This document shows, piece after piece, positions 12,401 to 22,600 of a stretch of DNA of 64,000 bases. The stretch is from assembly GCA_963402885.1 (NCBI GenBank), contig OY727097.1:5208001-5272000 (forward strand). Direction: 5' to 3'. Both the position numbers and the translations under genes were made by a program. Under the pieces are notes generated by a model, which worked only from the letters and a program-made list of their open reading frames with translations, made no database searches and was not told the DNA's origin. Numbering within the stretch: the stretch's first letter is position 1; every line of letters starts with the position of its first letter. The DNA is from Antedon bifida (taxonomy: Eukaryota; Echinodermata; Crinoidea; Comatulida; Antedonidae).

Positions 12401-13501
12401 TCTTATGGTAATTATTTATGTTATATTATCAGAATGTTAGTTCATATAGGATTCTAGTAAAAATACCGGCAACTATCCATAATTATGCTCAAATACCCTT
12501 AACCTCTGTCTACACTATCAAACTAATTTGACAAAAAAAGTCTGATGTGCCCAAGTATGGTAGTGATCTACCCGAATATGGTAGTGATATGACATTATCA
12601 TGTCCATATACGGGCATATCACACAGTTTGATAGTGTAAACAGAGCTTTAGTCATGATCTTGCCTTCATTTTGACGGTTCAACTGGGATTACCAAAATCT
12701 GTGACATTTCAAGTAACCTACACAAATAATTATTTTGTTCGTTGTTGTAGAATCAAAGAAGAAGCCAAAAAGCAATTTGATAGAGAAAATCCAGATTACC
12801 AGAGTTTGCAAAAGAACAGAGGTTCCCAGAAATACCAGTTGCCATCGATGTGGAGAAGCCGAAATAAAAGAACCGCAAGCTCCGCGTCTGATCGAGTGTA
12901 TGAAGTATGCGGCAAAGTTGTTGAACAACCAGCAAAGCAAGATAAGTCATCGTCAAACGGTGATTATGATTATGATTACGCGTATGCACGCACAAACGCG
13001 GCGCGCAAAGGCTTTGAAGATTCCGGTGGATATTTAAAGCCGAACGCAGACGACCTAGATGAAGATGCGTACTTAAAGCCAAGTCCGTCGTCGACAAAGA
13101 AAACGACAGGAATAAATGGTAGCAGTGTTGTTCAAAAAGGTTATTTGAAGCCGTGCCAAAGCAGCAGCAACTCCTTGTCGCAAAATGACAGCGACGATAA
13201 TTCGTCGTCGGACTACGAGTATGTTGAACCAGATAGCGTTGTAAAACATTCCACGAATAAGACGTCTTCAAAAGATGAAAATCGTATAAGCGCTGCTCTA
13301 CAAAACAAACCAGTCATTCCAAAGAAACCTGCAGTACAAGTAAAGACTTCGAACACAATACGATCTGCCGAATCATCACCGATTGTAAAACGACCGCAAC
13401 CGAGTCCCCGAACTCGCAAACGGGAAAGTGATTCGACTCAAAATGACTATTTGTCAATAGTAGAACCAGATTTACCGAACCAAAAGTCAATAAAAACATA
13501 A
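9412..13501 (+). CDS. unrecognised type I membrane protein with repeated Tyr-x-x-Pro tail motifs
   Basis: Five coding exons: 9412-9472, 10435-10491, 11457-11686, 12177-12355 and 12751-13501 (stop TAA). Phases 1, 1, 0 and 2 are consistent and give 425 residues. Residues 1-20 form a signal peptide. Residues ~21-150 are a Cys-rich ectodomain; the stretch around FFRIYDG loosely recalls a CUB domain, but I cannot assign it. Residues ~151-170 are a transmembrane helix (IILIGLVVVAVVLI) followed by the basic stop-transfer KRRQKR. The ~255-residue tail is Ser/Lys-rich and carries YxxP at about Y204 (YQLP), Y270, Y283 and Y307 (all YLKP) and Y333 (YVEP). It also has a YDYDYAYA run (248-254), YLSI near the end, and proline-rich stretches (KPVIPKKPAV, RPQPSPR). 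By established knowledge YxxP is the preferred Crk/CrkL SH2 docking motif and proline runs bind SH3 domains. A phosphotyrosine docking receptor is therefore an inference. Candidate poly(A) signal AATAAA at 13520-13525. Confidence 0.75.
10094..10236. mobile_element. MITE family A copy
   Basis: Terminal inverted repeats of the AAGCTCTGTCTACACTATCA type with inner motifs 'atgtgatgtgccca' and 'atggtagtgatatgac'. Flanked by TAA on both sides, as in other copies. Intronic in the receptor gene. Confidence 0.8.
10953..11160 (+). repeat. tRNA-derived SINE, family S1
   Basis: A-box-like TGGCTTGGTGGTTATGATG and B-box GGGTTCAAGTCCCG, followed by a non-tRNA body and an A-rich end. Intronic. Confidence 0.75.
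11214..11400. repeat. interspersed repeat R1, copy 1
   Basis: About 185 bp shared with 16050-16210. Both carry TTTTTTATGTTAGTCCACCA, then 'gtttcgatt' and 'aaacgccatat'. No coding potential. Confidence 0.65.
11854..12015. mobile_element. MITE family C
   Basis: Inverted ends AGCCGATTTTCCACTAGG and CCTAGTAGAAAATCGGCT flanked by TAA on both sides. The inner part is also symmetric (two GCATGCG motifs and two GCGCGAA motifs). Intronic in the receptor gene. A TAA target fits the PIF/Harbinger type. Confidence 0.75.
12499..12650. mobile_element. MITE family A copy
   Basis: Ends CTCTGTCTACACTATCAAAC and GTTTGATAGTGTAAACAGAG. It lies in the last intron of the receptor gene, about 100 bp before the final exon. 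Confidence 0.8.
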
Positions 13502-13519
13502 CACGTAGCCTAATTGAAT

Positions 13520-13525
13520 AATAAA
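13520..13525 (+). terminator. poly(A) signal of the receptor gene
   Basis: AATAAA 19 bases after the stop codon. Confidence 0.55.
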
Positions 13526-13749
13526 GTTTTCCATAGAAGAAGACACGTTGCTAGTATTCCTTATATCCACGTTTTGCTTCATTGTATTTTAAAGTATACG
13601 GCTTAAGTTTTCAAAACACGTCACGGAATAAACACCAATTGACTTTACTCTGTTCCTGGTTGTGTAGATCTATTAGTATGTTGTCGAGTTCTATTCATTT
13701 ATTCGCATGGAAAATGATTGCTCCTTCTTTAACTGTAGTTTAATATCGA

Positions 13750-13990
13750 GTGTCTGTTTTAGGGAGGATCAGGTCCCCAGGGGGCGTGCAAATGAAGAGG
13801 AGGTTTAGTACAATCAAGGCAACAGAATGCTGAACTCCGGAGATCAAAGGATTTATCTGTACTGCTACAGGGCCGTAGCCAGGATTTGTCAAGGGGGGTT
13901 CGGACACTAAGTATTTGGGTCCATCCCCCCCCCCCCCCTGAGGCGAAGCGAATTTTGTTAAATGACACCCCTAGCTGATGGCCGGAAAAG
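13750..13990. repeat. repeat tail fragment with GTAGCCAGGATT motif and C-run
   Basis: Contains GGCCGTAGCCAGGATTTGTC followed by a G-run and TTCGG. A similar CCAGGATTTT...GGGGGG tail ends the SINE near 1600. A run of about 14 C lies at 13926-13939. Probably a SINE or DNA-element tail; family not recognised. Confidence 0.4.
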
Positions 13991-14419
13991 ACACTCTCAT
14001 GCAGCATGCTACCAATAAGCAAAACGATCGTACTTGGACCTGACTATTTAAAGGACGATAACATTTGTTTCCGTATGTTAGATGCGCGTGCTCTGTGCGG
14101 AACCGCCGATTGTTTTATCATTTACTAGGTATTTTGTTTTGTTCAATAAGTTCAATGCGAACGTACGTACGTCTAGGAGAAGCCACGAAACAAAACCACA
14201 CTGGGTGAAGGCAAATGCAATTCTTATTATAGCTCTATCTATAATATTTATTTACAGCAATTTGTTGAGGAAATTAAATATGCCAATGTAAATAGGTGAT
14301 ATTGATACATTTGAGTACGTATCGGCTGGTGGTCTAGAAAAAAATAATCGGATGCCATAATGTGAACTACAGTACATGATACCATAGATATTATAGTGTA
14401 AAATATTAATATTCACTAT

Positions 14420-14900
14420 AATCCTCTATGATTTTATTTATTTTATTCATTTCGGCAATAAACATAAAATAATAATTACAAAAACATAGAAATATATATA
14501 TATATATGAAGTACAAGACACGAAGCCGAGGAGAGACAAAAGCATTAAACAAAACGCTGTCACTGGTAAGGTGTGTCTCCAACACAAAAATCACAAATAA
14601 CAAGAATATATACTAAAATAACATAGACATTTCATTTCATTTAAAAAGTTAAAAGGTTTCTCTCCGACATTTAAAATATAGCTTTAGAGATAATTTAAAA
14701 TTAATAAATGAACCATTAACAAAAATATCGCGAATCTCATTGGGTATGGAATTCCAAGTTCTGGTGAATCTGGTCGGGATGCAAAATTTTGACATATCAT
14801 TACTGGAGCGAAGATGCTTGAAAGTGAGAGTATCATGACGATTATTAACTATGAGTAAATTATAAATTATTGCCTGACTGCCAGTGATGATCTAAACAAT
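14420..14900 (-). pseudogene. 3' end of a non-LTR retrotransposon (C-terminal RT ORF relic)
   Basis: On the minus strand 14880 to 14655 reads as a LINE C-terminus, with CIPTRFTRTWNSIPNEIRD and FINFKLSLKLYFK, the usual 'WN-LP-x-I-R ... F-K' ending of jockey/RTE/CR1-type RT ORFs. It is followed by an AT-rich 3' UTR ending in ATGAATAAAATAAATAAAA. 5'-truncated relic. Confidence 0.7.
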
Positions 14901-15143
14901 TGATACGAAGTTGTCTGGCGGTGTCCTTTGTACGAATCGTTCGTGCCCCAGCACGCTGTGAGACGCGTCAATATCATGTTACATGCAGGGACCAAACATT
15001 TATTTTTCAGGTTAAAATCGGCAATTCATTTGCAACTCTTAGAAATTTATATATTAATTAATTATATATATATATATATTGATAGAGTTTTTGTGTCACT
15101 TAATAAACCGGAACTCATGTACGAAACAAGCACGAATGTGCGA

Positions 15144-15439
15144 TACTCGGGGTATAGCAAAATAAGCTGTAATGACGTCCAAATACGGCTATACGGTACC
15201 ATCTTCGAGACGTGATATGGCTGCATCCGGTTTGAAATTAAAAAATCCGGCTCTATAGCTTTGAGGACATGTGCCTTTAGTATATTCATGCGAAATCCGA
15301 GCTCAATACTATAACGAATAAGGAGGAGTAGTACTAGGGAGGAATAGTACTTTATAAATCGCACTTTTTACTCAATAGTGTCCGGATGGAAGAAGAAGAG
15401 GAGAAGATGAGAGAGTCCTAGACTCGGGTACCCCGAGTA
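15144..15439 (-). mobile_element. TACTCGGGGTA-ended element (family T), inverted copy
   Basis: 296 bp bounded by TACTCGGGGTA and its exact reverse complement TACCCCGAGTA. The interior matches 18281-18579 in inverted orientation. Similarity runs a little past the left end (GCACGAATGTGCGA), so the true element may be slightly larger. Confidence 0.7.
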
Positions 15440-16049
15440 AAAAGTTATATTTTGGAAGTAGGTCCCCAACCCATGTATGGAAAAAAGCATCGCGTCCGGC
15501 TTTGCCCAATAACCTAAACATCTAAACCAATCAAATTGTTTAAGAGTCTAAGCCAATCAAACTATTTAACAGTGATAATTTAAATATGAAGGGGAGAACA
15601 TTCCATACGGACATGAACAAGTGTTTTGTCTTGTTGTTTCTCTGAAGAGAAAATATATGGCGACAACAGTAAGCTCAAAATATTCAGAATTCCGGTCTTT
15701 GGTCAGTATAGCTAAGTATTCGAAGATATATGTCTTTTAACACATTATGCTTTGCTGAATTGAAGCACAATTTTTTTCTGGGATAATATGTTTCATCGCG
15801 GCTTTGGAGCATCGGTTACATCAAACATAGTAAGAACTAATAAACACAATATTACTAACACACAATATCACACACACACAATATCACACGCGTCGAAAAA
15901 TACATATTCAAAGTAAAATTTATTTGTAATTTGCTTCTTATCAGATTTGGTAGCATTTTGTTTGTAACTAGCTACATACAAAAAAGGCGACGTTTCTTTT
16001 CTTCGGTACCGGTGTACAGTACAGCTGCAGCACTCAGTCGAAAAACGTG
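15440..16049. other. intergenic, no gene seen
   Basis: AT-rich with a short CA-rich stretch near 15850-15890. No supported coding region. Confidence 0.4.
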
Positions 16050-16210
16050 TTTACCTCTAGACTTGACCCAAGTCTGTATTTATATTATTGTCTTTTTTAT
16101 GTTAGTCCACCAGTCGGCGTTTCGATTTGTGTCTGATACGAGCTCACGTATTATACATATGAAACGCCATATATGCCAGCATATTTATTTTTTTACTAAT
16201 TTCAGTCTAA
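16050..16210. repeat. interspersed repeat R1, copy 2
   Basis: Matches 11214-11400 in the same orientation, including the TTTTTTATGTTAGTCCACCA core. Confidence 0.65.
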
Positions 16211-16509
16211 AACCTTTTGGAGGCCTACGACTCAGATGTATTGTTCTGTCCTCAGAATTTGCAATTCACGGTCGCTCTATTCATTATCGTCAATCAATTT
16301 GTAATTTTGAAACGACTTCGGGCGCCTACCCTAAACAGAGGAATCAACTGTTTTTTTATTCGAATTCGCAGATTTGCTTTTTAACATATGATTTTTCATA
16401 ATTCCAATTTGCTTATTTACTTTTGACAGGATTTTTTTCATCTCCTCATTTTCATCGTCGTGCTTCTACATCTATGTTTTTGTATTCGAATTTGCCGAAT
16501 TATTTTTAA

Positions 16510-16735
16510 CAGGATTTTTTCATCACTCCGATTTTGTTTTCAACACTCCGATTTTGTTTTCATCGCTCCGATTTTGTTTTCATCGCTCCGATTTTGTTTT
16601 CATCGCTCCGATTTTGTTTTCATCGCTCCGATTTTTTTGTCATCGCTCCGATTTTTTTGTCATCACTCCGATTTTTTTGTCATCACTCCGATTTTGTTTT
16701 CATCACTCCGATTTTGTTTTCATCGTTACCGGGTT
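16510..16735. repeat. 20-bp minisatellite, about 11 units
   Basis: Units of the type TTTTCATCGCTCCGATTTTG, with CACTCC and TTTTTTTGT variants grouped in blocks. The period is not a multiple of three and the unit has no stop in any plus frame, so all three plus frames are open (see rejected items). Confidence 0.95.
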
Positions 16736-17012
16736 TCTTTGAATTATTTTGGTTTACATCTTTTTTAGCGCATGTGAAGAGTTCTTCGAATAGTTATAAA
16801 CTTTTCTCTTATACTAAGATGTTTATGTCATCATTTTACTTCCTGCATTGCGTCATCATTGTTTATTTGGTTCAACTTTATTTACGTAAGTATTGATGGT
16901 TGATACTTTTTTTCTAACACCTTGTTTTCACAATATAGATTTTACCCAGCCATTATGTTAGAACACATATAAGTACATGTATAACCACGGAAAAATAATT
17001 TCTTTTTTAGTA

Positions 17013-17164
17013 TAAAGCCTTGTCTACACTATCAAACTTTATGTGAAAAAAAAATGTGATTTGCCCATATGTGGACATGATGATGTCATATTACTACCAT
17101 ATTTGGGCACATCATACCTTTTTTTGTCAAACTACTGTAGTTTGATAGTGTAGACAGAGCTTAA
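17013..17164. mobile_element. MITE family A copy
   Basis: Ends AGCCTTGTCTACACTATCAA and TTTGATAGTGTAGACAGAGC flanked by TAA on both sides. Internally TTTGTCAAAC is followed by a short spacer. Intergenic. Confidence 0.85.
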
Positions 17165-17819
17165 TTAGTCTAGGCCTACTTTATAACTCATGCAATTTGT
17201 GTATTGAAGTGTTTTGATCTAAGCATCGTATTTAGTTTACTATACTTATTCAGTAAATAACGCTTAAATCTATCTACAGTATTAATTCCTGTAAAGTTTA
17301 TAAGTGATTATAAGTAACCAATTTAGTCTATATAATATATAGGCTTATAGACTGTGCATTATATACGGTAGTGTTATTTTATATATGTTAGTGATAGATG
17401 TAACTAACTACTATGATACCGTAAAGTATATGTCTATCTCTAAAGCTGTGTAGTAGATTGGCTATGCATTCAGGCCTATATAATAGTATTTATAATAATA
17501 TATTTAAGGAAAGCATTTACTTGATAGACTGTTCATTTTGTAGTAGTGTTTATCTATTCATTTAGTCTATACTCCCATTCTAGCTCTAGTGTTAAATGTT
17601 AGGCCTACATTGTGTATTTTATAAAGTATTTAGATCTAAGTATGCATATTTTAAGTCTAGGATATGCATCCTAGCCCCATGTTTATTCATGTAATATCTA
17701 GTACTTAGTAAGCCTATGGATTTAGGCTATACACCATATAGTAGTGCACGTAGTGTTTGAAAGATCTAAGTATTGTATTTAGGTTGATTTTGGCAAATAT
17801 GCCTGACTCTATCATAATT
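17165..17819. other. intergenic, AT-rich, degenerate short repeats
   Basis: Contains several loosely similar 'gatctaag...tatttag' segments near 17215, 17630 and 17760, but no gene or clear family. Confidence 0.35.
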
Positions 17820-17945
17820 TATGTAGGATTGCAAGCGTGTTTACCAATGACAAGCGACAGTTCAAATAATCCATCGCTTGTGATTGGTGAACTCACCTAC
17901 GTTGCGTTACGTCCTTGTGTTGCGTCTGTAGCACCACTGACGTAA
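17820..17945. mobile_element. MITE family B remnant
   Basis: Shares 'ccaatgacaagcgacagttc', 'ataatccatcg' and 'gttacgtc' with the copies at 42258 and 43060. One terminal repeat is degraded. Confidence 0.55.
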
Positions 17946-17965
17946 TAAAAATAGTAACTATGACG

Positions 17966-18252
17966 TACTAATTTAAGCCAACACGTAATAAACTTAACGT
18001 AATAAACTTAACGTAATAAACTTAACGTAATAAACTTAACGTAATAAACTTAACACTATAAACTTAACACTATAAACTTAACACTATAAACTTAACACTA
18101 TAAACTTAATCACTAACGTAATAAACTTAACCAGTACTAACGTAATAAACTTAACCAGTACTAACGTCATAAACTTAACCAGTACTAACGTCATAAACTT
18201 AACCAGTACTAACGTATAATAAACTTAACCACTAACGTAATAAACTTAACCA
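17966..18252. repeat. compound minisatellite of 'ataaacttaa' units
   Basis: Three successive arrays share the core ATAAACTTAAC. The first repeats with GTA (14-bp period), the second with ACT (15-bp period), the third with AACCAGTACTAACGT (about 25-bp period). One array evolved into the next. Confidence 0.95.
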
Positions 18253-18280
18253 ATTGTAAGTCGACCATATCCGTCATTTT

Positions 18281-18579
18281 TACTCGGGGTACCCGAGTCT
18301 AGGACTTCCATCTGGACACTATTGAGTAAAAAGTGCGATTTTTAAAGTACTACTCCTCCCTTATTCGTTATAGTATTGAGCTGGGATTTCGCATGAATAT
18401 ACTAAAGGCACATGTCCTCAAATCTATAGAGCCGGATTTTTAAATTTCACACCGGATGCAGCCATATGACGTCTCGAAGATGGTACCATATAGCCGTATT
18501 TGGTAGGTTATTGATGTGTATGTGACGTCACATCCCGTCTTATGACGTCATTACAGCTTCATTTGCTGTACCCCGAGTA
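18281..18579 (+). mobile_element. family T element, copy 2
   Basis: 299 bp between TACTCGGGGTA and TACCCCGAGTA, an exact 11-bp inverted pair. It contains TGACGTCA palindromes near 18522 and 18542. No coding capacity, so a non-autonomous element is likely. Confidence 0.75.
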
Positions 18580-18668
18580 TCGCACATTCGTGCTTTTTTG
18601 TTAATTAATTTGTTTAATTAAAAAGCCACAATGTGTGACACACACCACAGCGTTATGTAGTTATATGC

Positions 18669-18740
18669 GGCTTCTTGGCGTAGTGGTTATCACGTTTGCT
18701 TAACACGCAGAAGGTACCTGGTTCGAGCCCGGGCGAAACC
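18669..18740 (+). tRNA. tRNA-Val(AAC)-like sequence, imperfect
   Basis: T arm pairs well (CCTGG/CCGGG around TTCGAGC) and the anticodon arm TTTGC/GCAGA encloses TTAACAC, anticodon AAC. The acceptor 5' strand GGCTTCT pairs with CGAAACC at only 5 of 7 positions and the D stem has a mismatch. T-run at 18741-18748 follows. Probably a pseudo-tRNA or SINE head. Confidence 0.55.
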
Positions 18741-18955
18741 TTTTTTTTAAAACTTTATGGTGAAAAGTACTGTATACGCAATATGATAATTATACACAGT
18801 ATATCTTATTTTTATTATTTTTTTAAATACTTATTTTGTGTAATCGGTAATTATCACTTTTACACATGTTTATTTTGCTTTGTGCTTATTACCATATTTA
18901 TTTGTAATTTAAATGGATTAAAAAACTTTCTGTAACCCACATTTTTAGTGTAAGA

Positions 18956-19027
18956 GGTTTCGTAGTGTAGTGGTTGTCAAGTCTGCTTAACACGCAGAAG
19001 GTCCCGGTTCGAGCTCTGGCGAAACCT
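18956..19027 (+). tRNA. tRNA-Val(AAC)-like sequence, second copy
   Basis: The acceptor stem is perfect (GGTTTCG 18956-18962 with CGAAACC 19020-19026). Anticodon stem TCTGC/GCAGA is perfect, anticodon AAC at 18989-18991. The D stem has one mismatch (GTG/CAA), the T stem one mismatch and one G-U, and the variable loop has four bases. About 60 bp after it match the sequence after the first copy, so the pair arose by duplication or as a SINE. Confidence 0.55.
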
Positions 19028-19095
19028 ATTTTTCTTTAACTTTATGGTGAAATATACTGTATACGTAATATGATATAGAGTATATCTCGTTTTAT

Positions 19096-19370
19096 TACTC
19101 GGGGTACCTGAGTCTAGGACTCTCTCATCTTTTCCTCTTCTTCTTCCATCCGGACACTATTGAGCAAAAAGTGCGGTTTATAAAGTACTACTCCTCCCTT
19201 ATTCGTTGTAGTATTGAGCTCGGATTTAGCGTGAATATACTACAGGGACATGTCCTCAAAGCTATAGAGCCGGATTTTTTAATTTCATACCGGATGCAGC
19301 CATATCACGTCTCGAAGATGGTACCGTATAGCCGTATTTGGTAGCGCGGTTATTGATGTGTATGTTATAC
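19096..19370 (+). mobile_element. family T element, copy 3, 3'-truncated
   Basis: Begins TACTCGGGGTACCTGAGTC and follows copy 2 through 'gccgtatttggtag', then lacks the closing TACCCCGAGTA. It contains the 'tcttttcctcttcttcttcc' segment shared with the inverted copy. Confidence 0.7.
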
Positions 19371-19690
19371 CTCCATGATTAGGCCTACATCGTCTTGACT
19401 ATTCGTCTGTCAATTTTCTCTCATGAACATGTTTCTCACATACAGCTAGTTTTTCTGCATGTGTTCATCATTCTTTCAAATCATTTGGCGCTCAATAAGG
19501 GGGGTTCATTTTAAATTTGAATAATTCAAGTACTTCTTTCAGTAATTAAAAATAATAGGCCATAATAATTGACCAATTTAAAGTATCGTAGACTTTTATA
19601 CCAGACGTACTGTTCAAAGTTGACTATGCTCAACCTACCAATTTGGTATATTGAATGTACCTGATTCTAAATCTTTCTTTAGTTGTTGAC

Positions 19691-22600
19691 ATGGCTGAAT
19701 TTTTTGGGGCTTGTTTTCTTGTTTATCACTGGTGTGGCTTCTCTGTAGGGTTCATTTTATTATGGATTCTATTTGCAAGCCCTTACACACCACTCTTCAT
19801 CAAGGACTTGTCAATGTATGGTAAAGTGGTGTCCGCAAGAAGCAAAACAATGATCGAAAAAGTGATCCAGATCCCAAAAAGGTAGGCATAGGCCTAGAGT
19901 GCTAGTAGCCGCAATTCAGCCGCATATAGCCGGCCGTAGCGTATGGCCTACGGCTGGCCTAGCACGGAGAGGCTAAAAAAAAAGTTCGGATAGAGACCTT
20001 GATAATTGATAAGATAAGCTTATGGCTTAACTAGTGTGAATAAACTTTCAATATCTAGCATGACTTCACAATGAACATTTGATTTTCATTAATTCCATGC
20101 TGCTTATATGGAGAGACGAGAGTGCCTTCAGAATTTCAGAAAACAATAATAAAAGATTTTAATTATTTATTATTAAAATAGTAACTTAAATTTTAAAATA
20201 AATTCAGTTTTGTGCTTCCAGTTCATTGAACATAACACATAAAATGCAAACAGATTTCAATTAAATTGTACTCTAATAATATAAATAATGTAAAGTATAA
20301 TAATATTATTGTTTTGCATAATAATAATATATATTGTCGTTTTTTTTCTTTTATTTTAGTTATTTCAAACATTACTACCTAACATCAATGATAAGCAACG
20401 GTTACTTGCTGTGGGTTTTGGTGAACGTTTACTTTCTTGGAGGACAAGCACCCTCTTGGTACATCAAATGTGTTAAGATGCTTACCTATTACCCAGTAAA
20501 CAAACCATCAGGTATTTTAGACTCTTTTTTAAAATTAAAAAAAAAAACAGGCAGATAAAAAAAACCTAAAAAATGGTACCGATGGGTTTCGAACCCTGAC
20601 CTACTGACAGGAAGCTGAGCATTCTACCATTCTACCATTCGTCTGCATTAGCTTGAAGCGATAACCCATTAGTTTTTATATGCATCCAACAGCGAGCACA
20701 AACTCACCAATTAAAGAATGAATAAACTATTTAAAGTTTATTGTGCTTATAAAACTAAGTCTCAATTGAAGCTTAGGGAGTGGAGTTGCACTAGGTCAGG
20801 ATTGAACCCTGGCTCTTGGGTTGGGAAGTCAAGCATGTTAACCACCAAGCTACAGCTCCCTACTTCCAAAGTCATAGCTACTTCTATTTAGTAATCGGAG
20901 TGGCAATGACCTTACTGTAACTATTGGATGGGCCTGTAAATCTGCCTTGAAAACTCATCTTTTTCTTTCAAATTATTATATATTCTGAATCTGCAGAATT
21001 CACATAAACTCCCTCATGAAAATATTGCTATAAAAATAAGTAATACATGAAAAACATTATGTACGCTGCTTGCAAGTGTATAAAGTATAGCAAAATGAGA
21101 GAATGAATGACAATTTTACTTTTTTCTTTTCAGTGTCGCATCTTTCGGTGCTGTTAATGGCTACAGTGATCGTGATTCAAGGTACAAAGCGTTTCTTAGA
21201 GTGCGTCATATTAAGCAAGTACTCCAAGGCTACCATGAATGTAGTTCATTACCTTCTTGGTATAACATTTTATCTCTTCTGTGGATTTTCATTGATAAGT
21301 GAAGCACCGGATTTAAATAAGCCTGGTGAGTATCATTAGAAGATGATATAATTATGTTGAAACACCGGTCCTCGTTTAATCACGGAAGTTAAGCAATGGT
21401 TTAGAGCTTGAATGGGAGGCCATCTGACAATATCAAGTGCTGTATAGAACAAATGGAGCTGGGCTCCCATCAGACCCTGCATCTAGTATCTGCCTCAGCC
21501 TTTCTTCTGGAGACTCAAAACGGTCCTAGCTTAGTTTCATCCATGATACAAATGAATGTAGACTATCAAACTTTGTGACAACAAAATGTGAAGTGCCCAT
21601 ATATGGACATAATGATGTCATATCACTACCGTATTTGGGCATACCACTACCATATTTGGGCACAGGACACTATAAAAAACAAAATGAATGCTTGTGAGTG
21701 CAATGGTACAAATATTTTCATGAGGTGAAAATGGAACATAATTTTTTCCATGCAATATTCGTGTTTGTTTTAAGGTAATAACTTACTTTTTATTCTTTTC
21801 AGTTCCATTTACTGGTCCAGTTGAGTTATTTAAACAACAGATTCGGTGGTATCATATTTTTGCTATCATTCTCTACGTATGGAGTAGTTGGCATCAGTAT
21901 ATCTGTCATAAGATATTTTCTGACTTAAGAAAAACAGATAAAGGTTAGTATTTGTGACATTTTCCTTTACTCTACAGAACTGCGCTTTGAAAATTGAGCT
22001 GCACCTCAATCAGCGCTCATCTGCCTGTTCACAAAACTGTGTATTCATTAGGCTAATAGGCAAGTTTTGCAATCATACGAAAAACGAATATATCAAAATT
22101 AATTTTTGTTTTCATAAGAGCATAAAATCTGTTTCAAATGGCAACAAAGCACTGCAAGATAAAGTAAATAAATACTAAAATAGCAAAACACTAATAAATT
22201 ACATATAATAAAATATATATTCATATAATCGTATGCATTCAGAACAAAATGTGCTAAATAAATTTGTAATTAATATTTGTATTGGACTGGAGAAATACAA
22301 TTTCTAATATCCGTAAAAATGAATATATGGACGAATATGATACAGGGATCAGCTTCAAAATGCATGACATATTCGTTTTGTTATTGCAAAACTCTCTACA
22401 TTTAAAATCATTACTTGAATTAGTTCATGTTTGTAAGAAGTCTTTAGATGTGTTTTGTGAGAAAAAACAAACCTGAAATGCAACATATCTTGTAATTTTA
22501 CTTTTTTGTTCTTTTACAGATAAAAATTCGCACAAGATCCCGTACGGAGACTGGTTCCAGTACGTCAGCTGCCCGCATTACTTTTTTGAGATACTGATTT

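Noticed and set aside
16460-16896. Three overlapping plus-strand reading frames (62-120 codons) over the 20-bp minisatellite
   Set aside because: The frames are open only because the repeat unit lacks stops in all three plus frames. The period is not a multiple of three, and the predicted peptides are the same 20-residue repeat in shifted register.
18956-19027. Functional tRNA-Val(AAC) gene
   Set aside because: The acceptor and anticodon stems are perfect, but the D stem and T stem each carry a mismatch and the variable loop is short. The duplicated flank also points to a SINE or pseudogene. Not fully excluded.
21361-21447. Functional 5S rRNA gene
   Set aside because: The 5' third is missing or unrecognisable, several conserved positions are changed, and the sequence continues past the 5S end without a T-run terminator.
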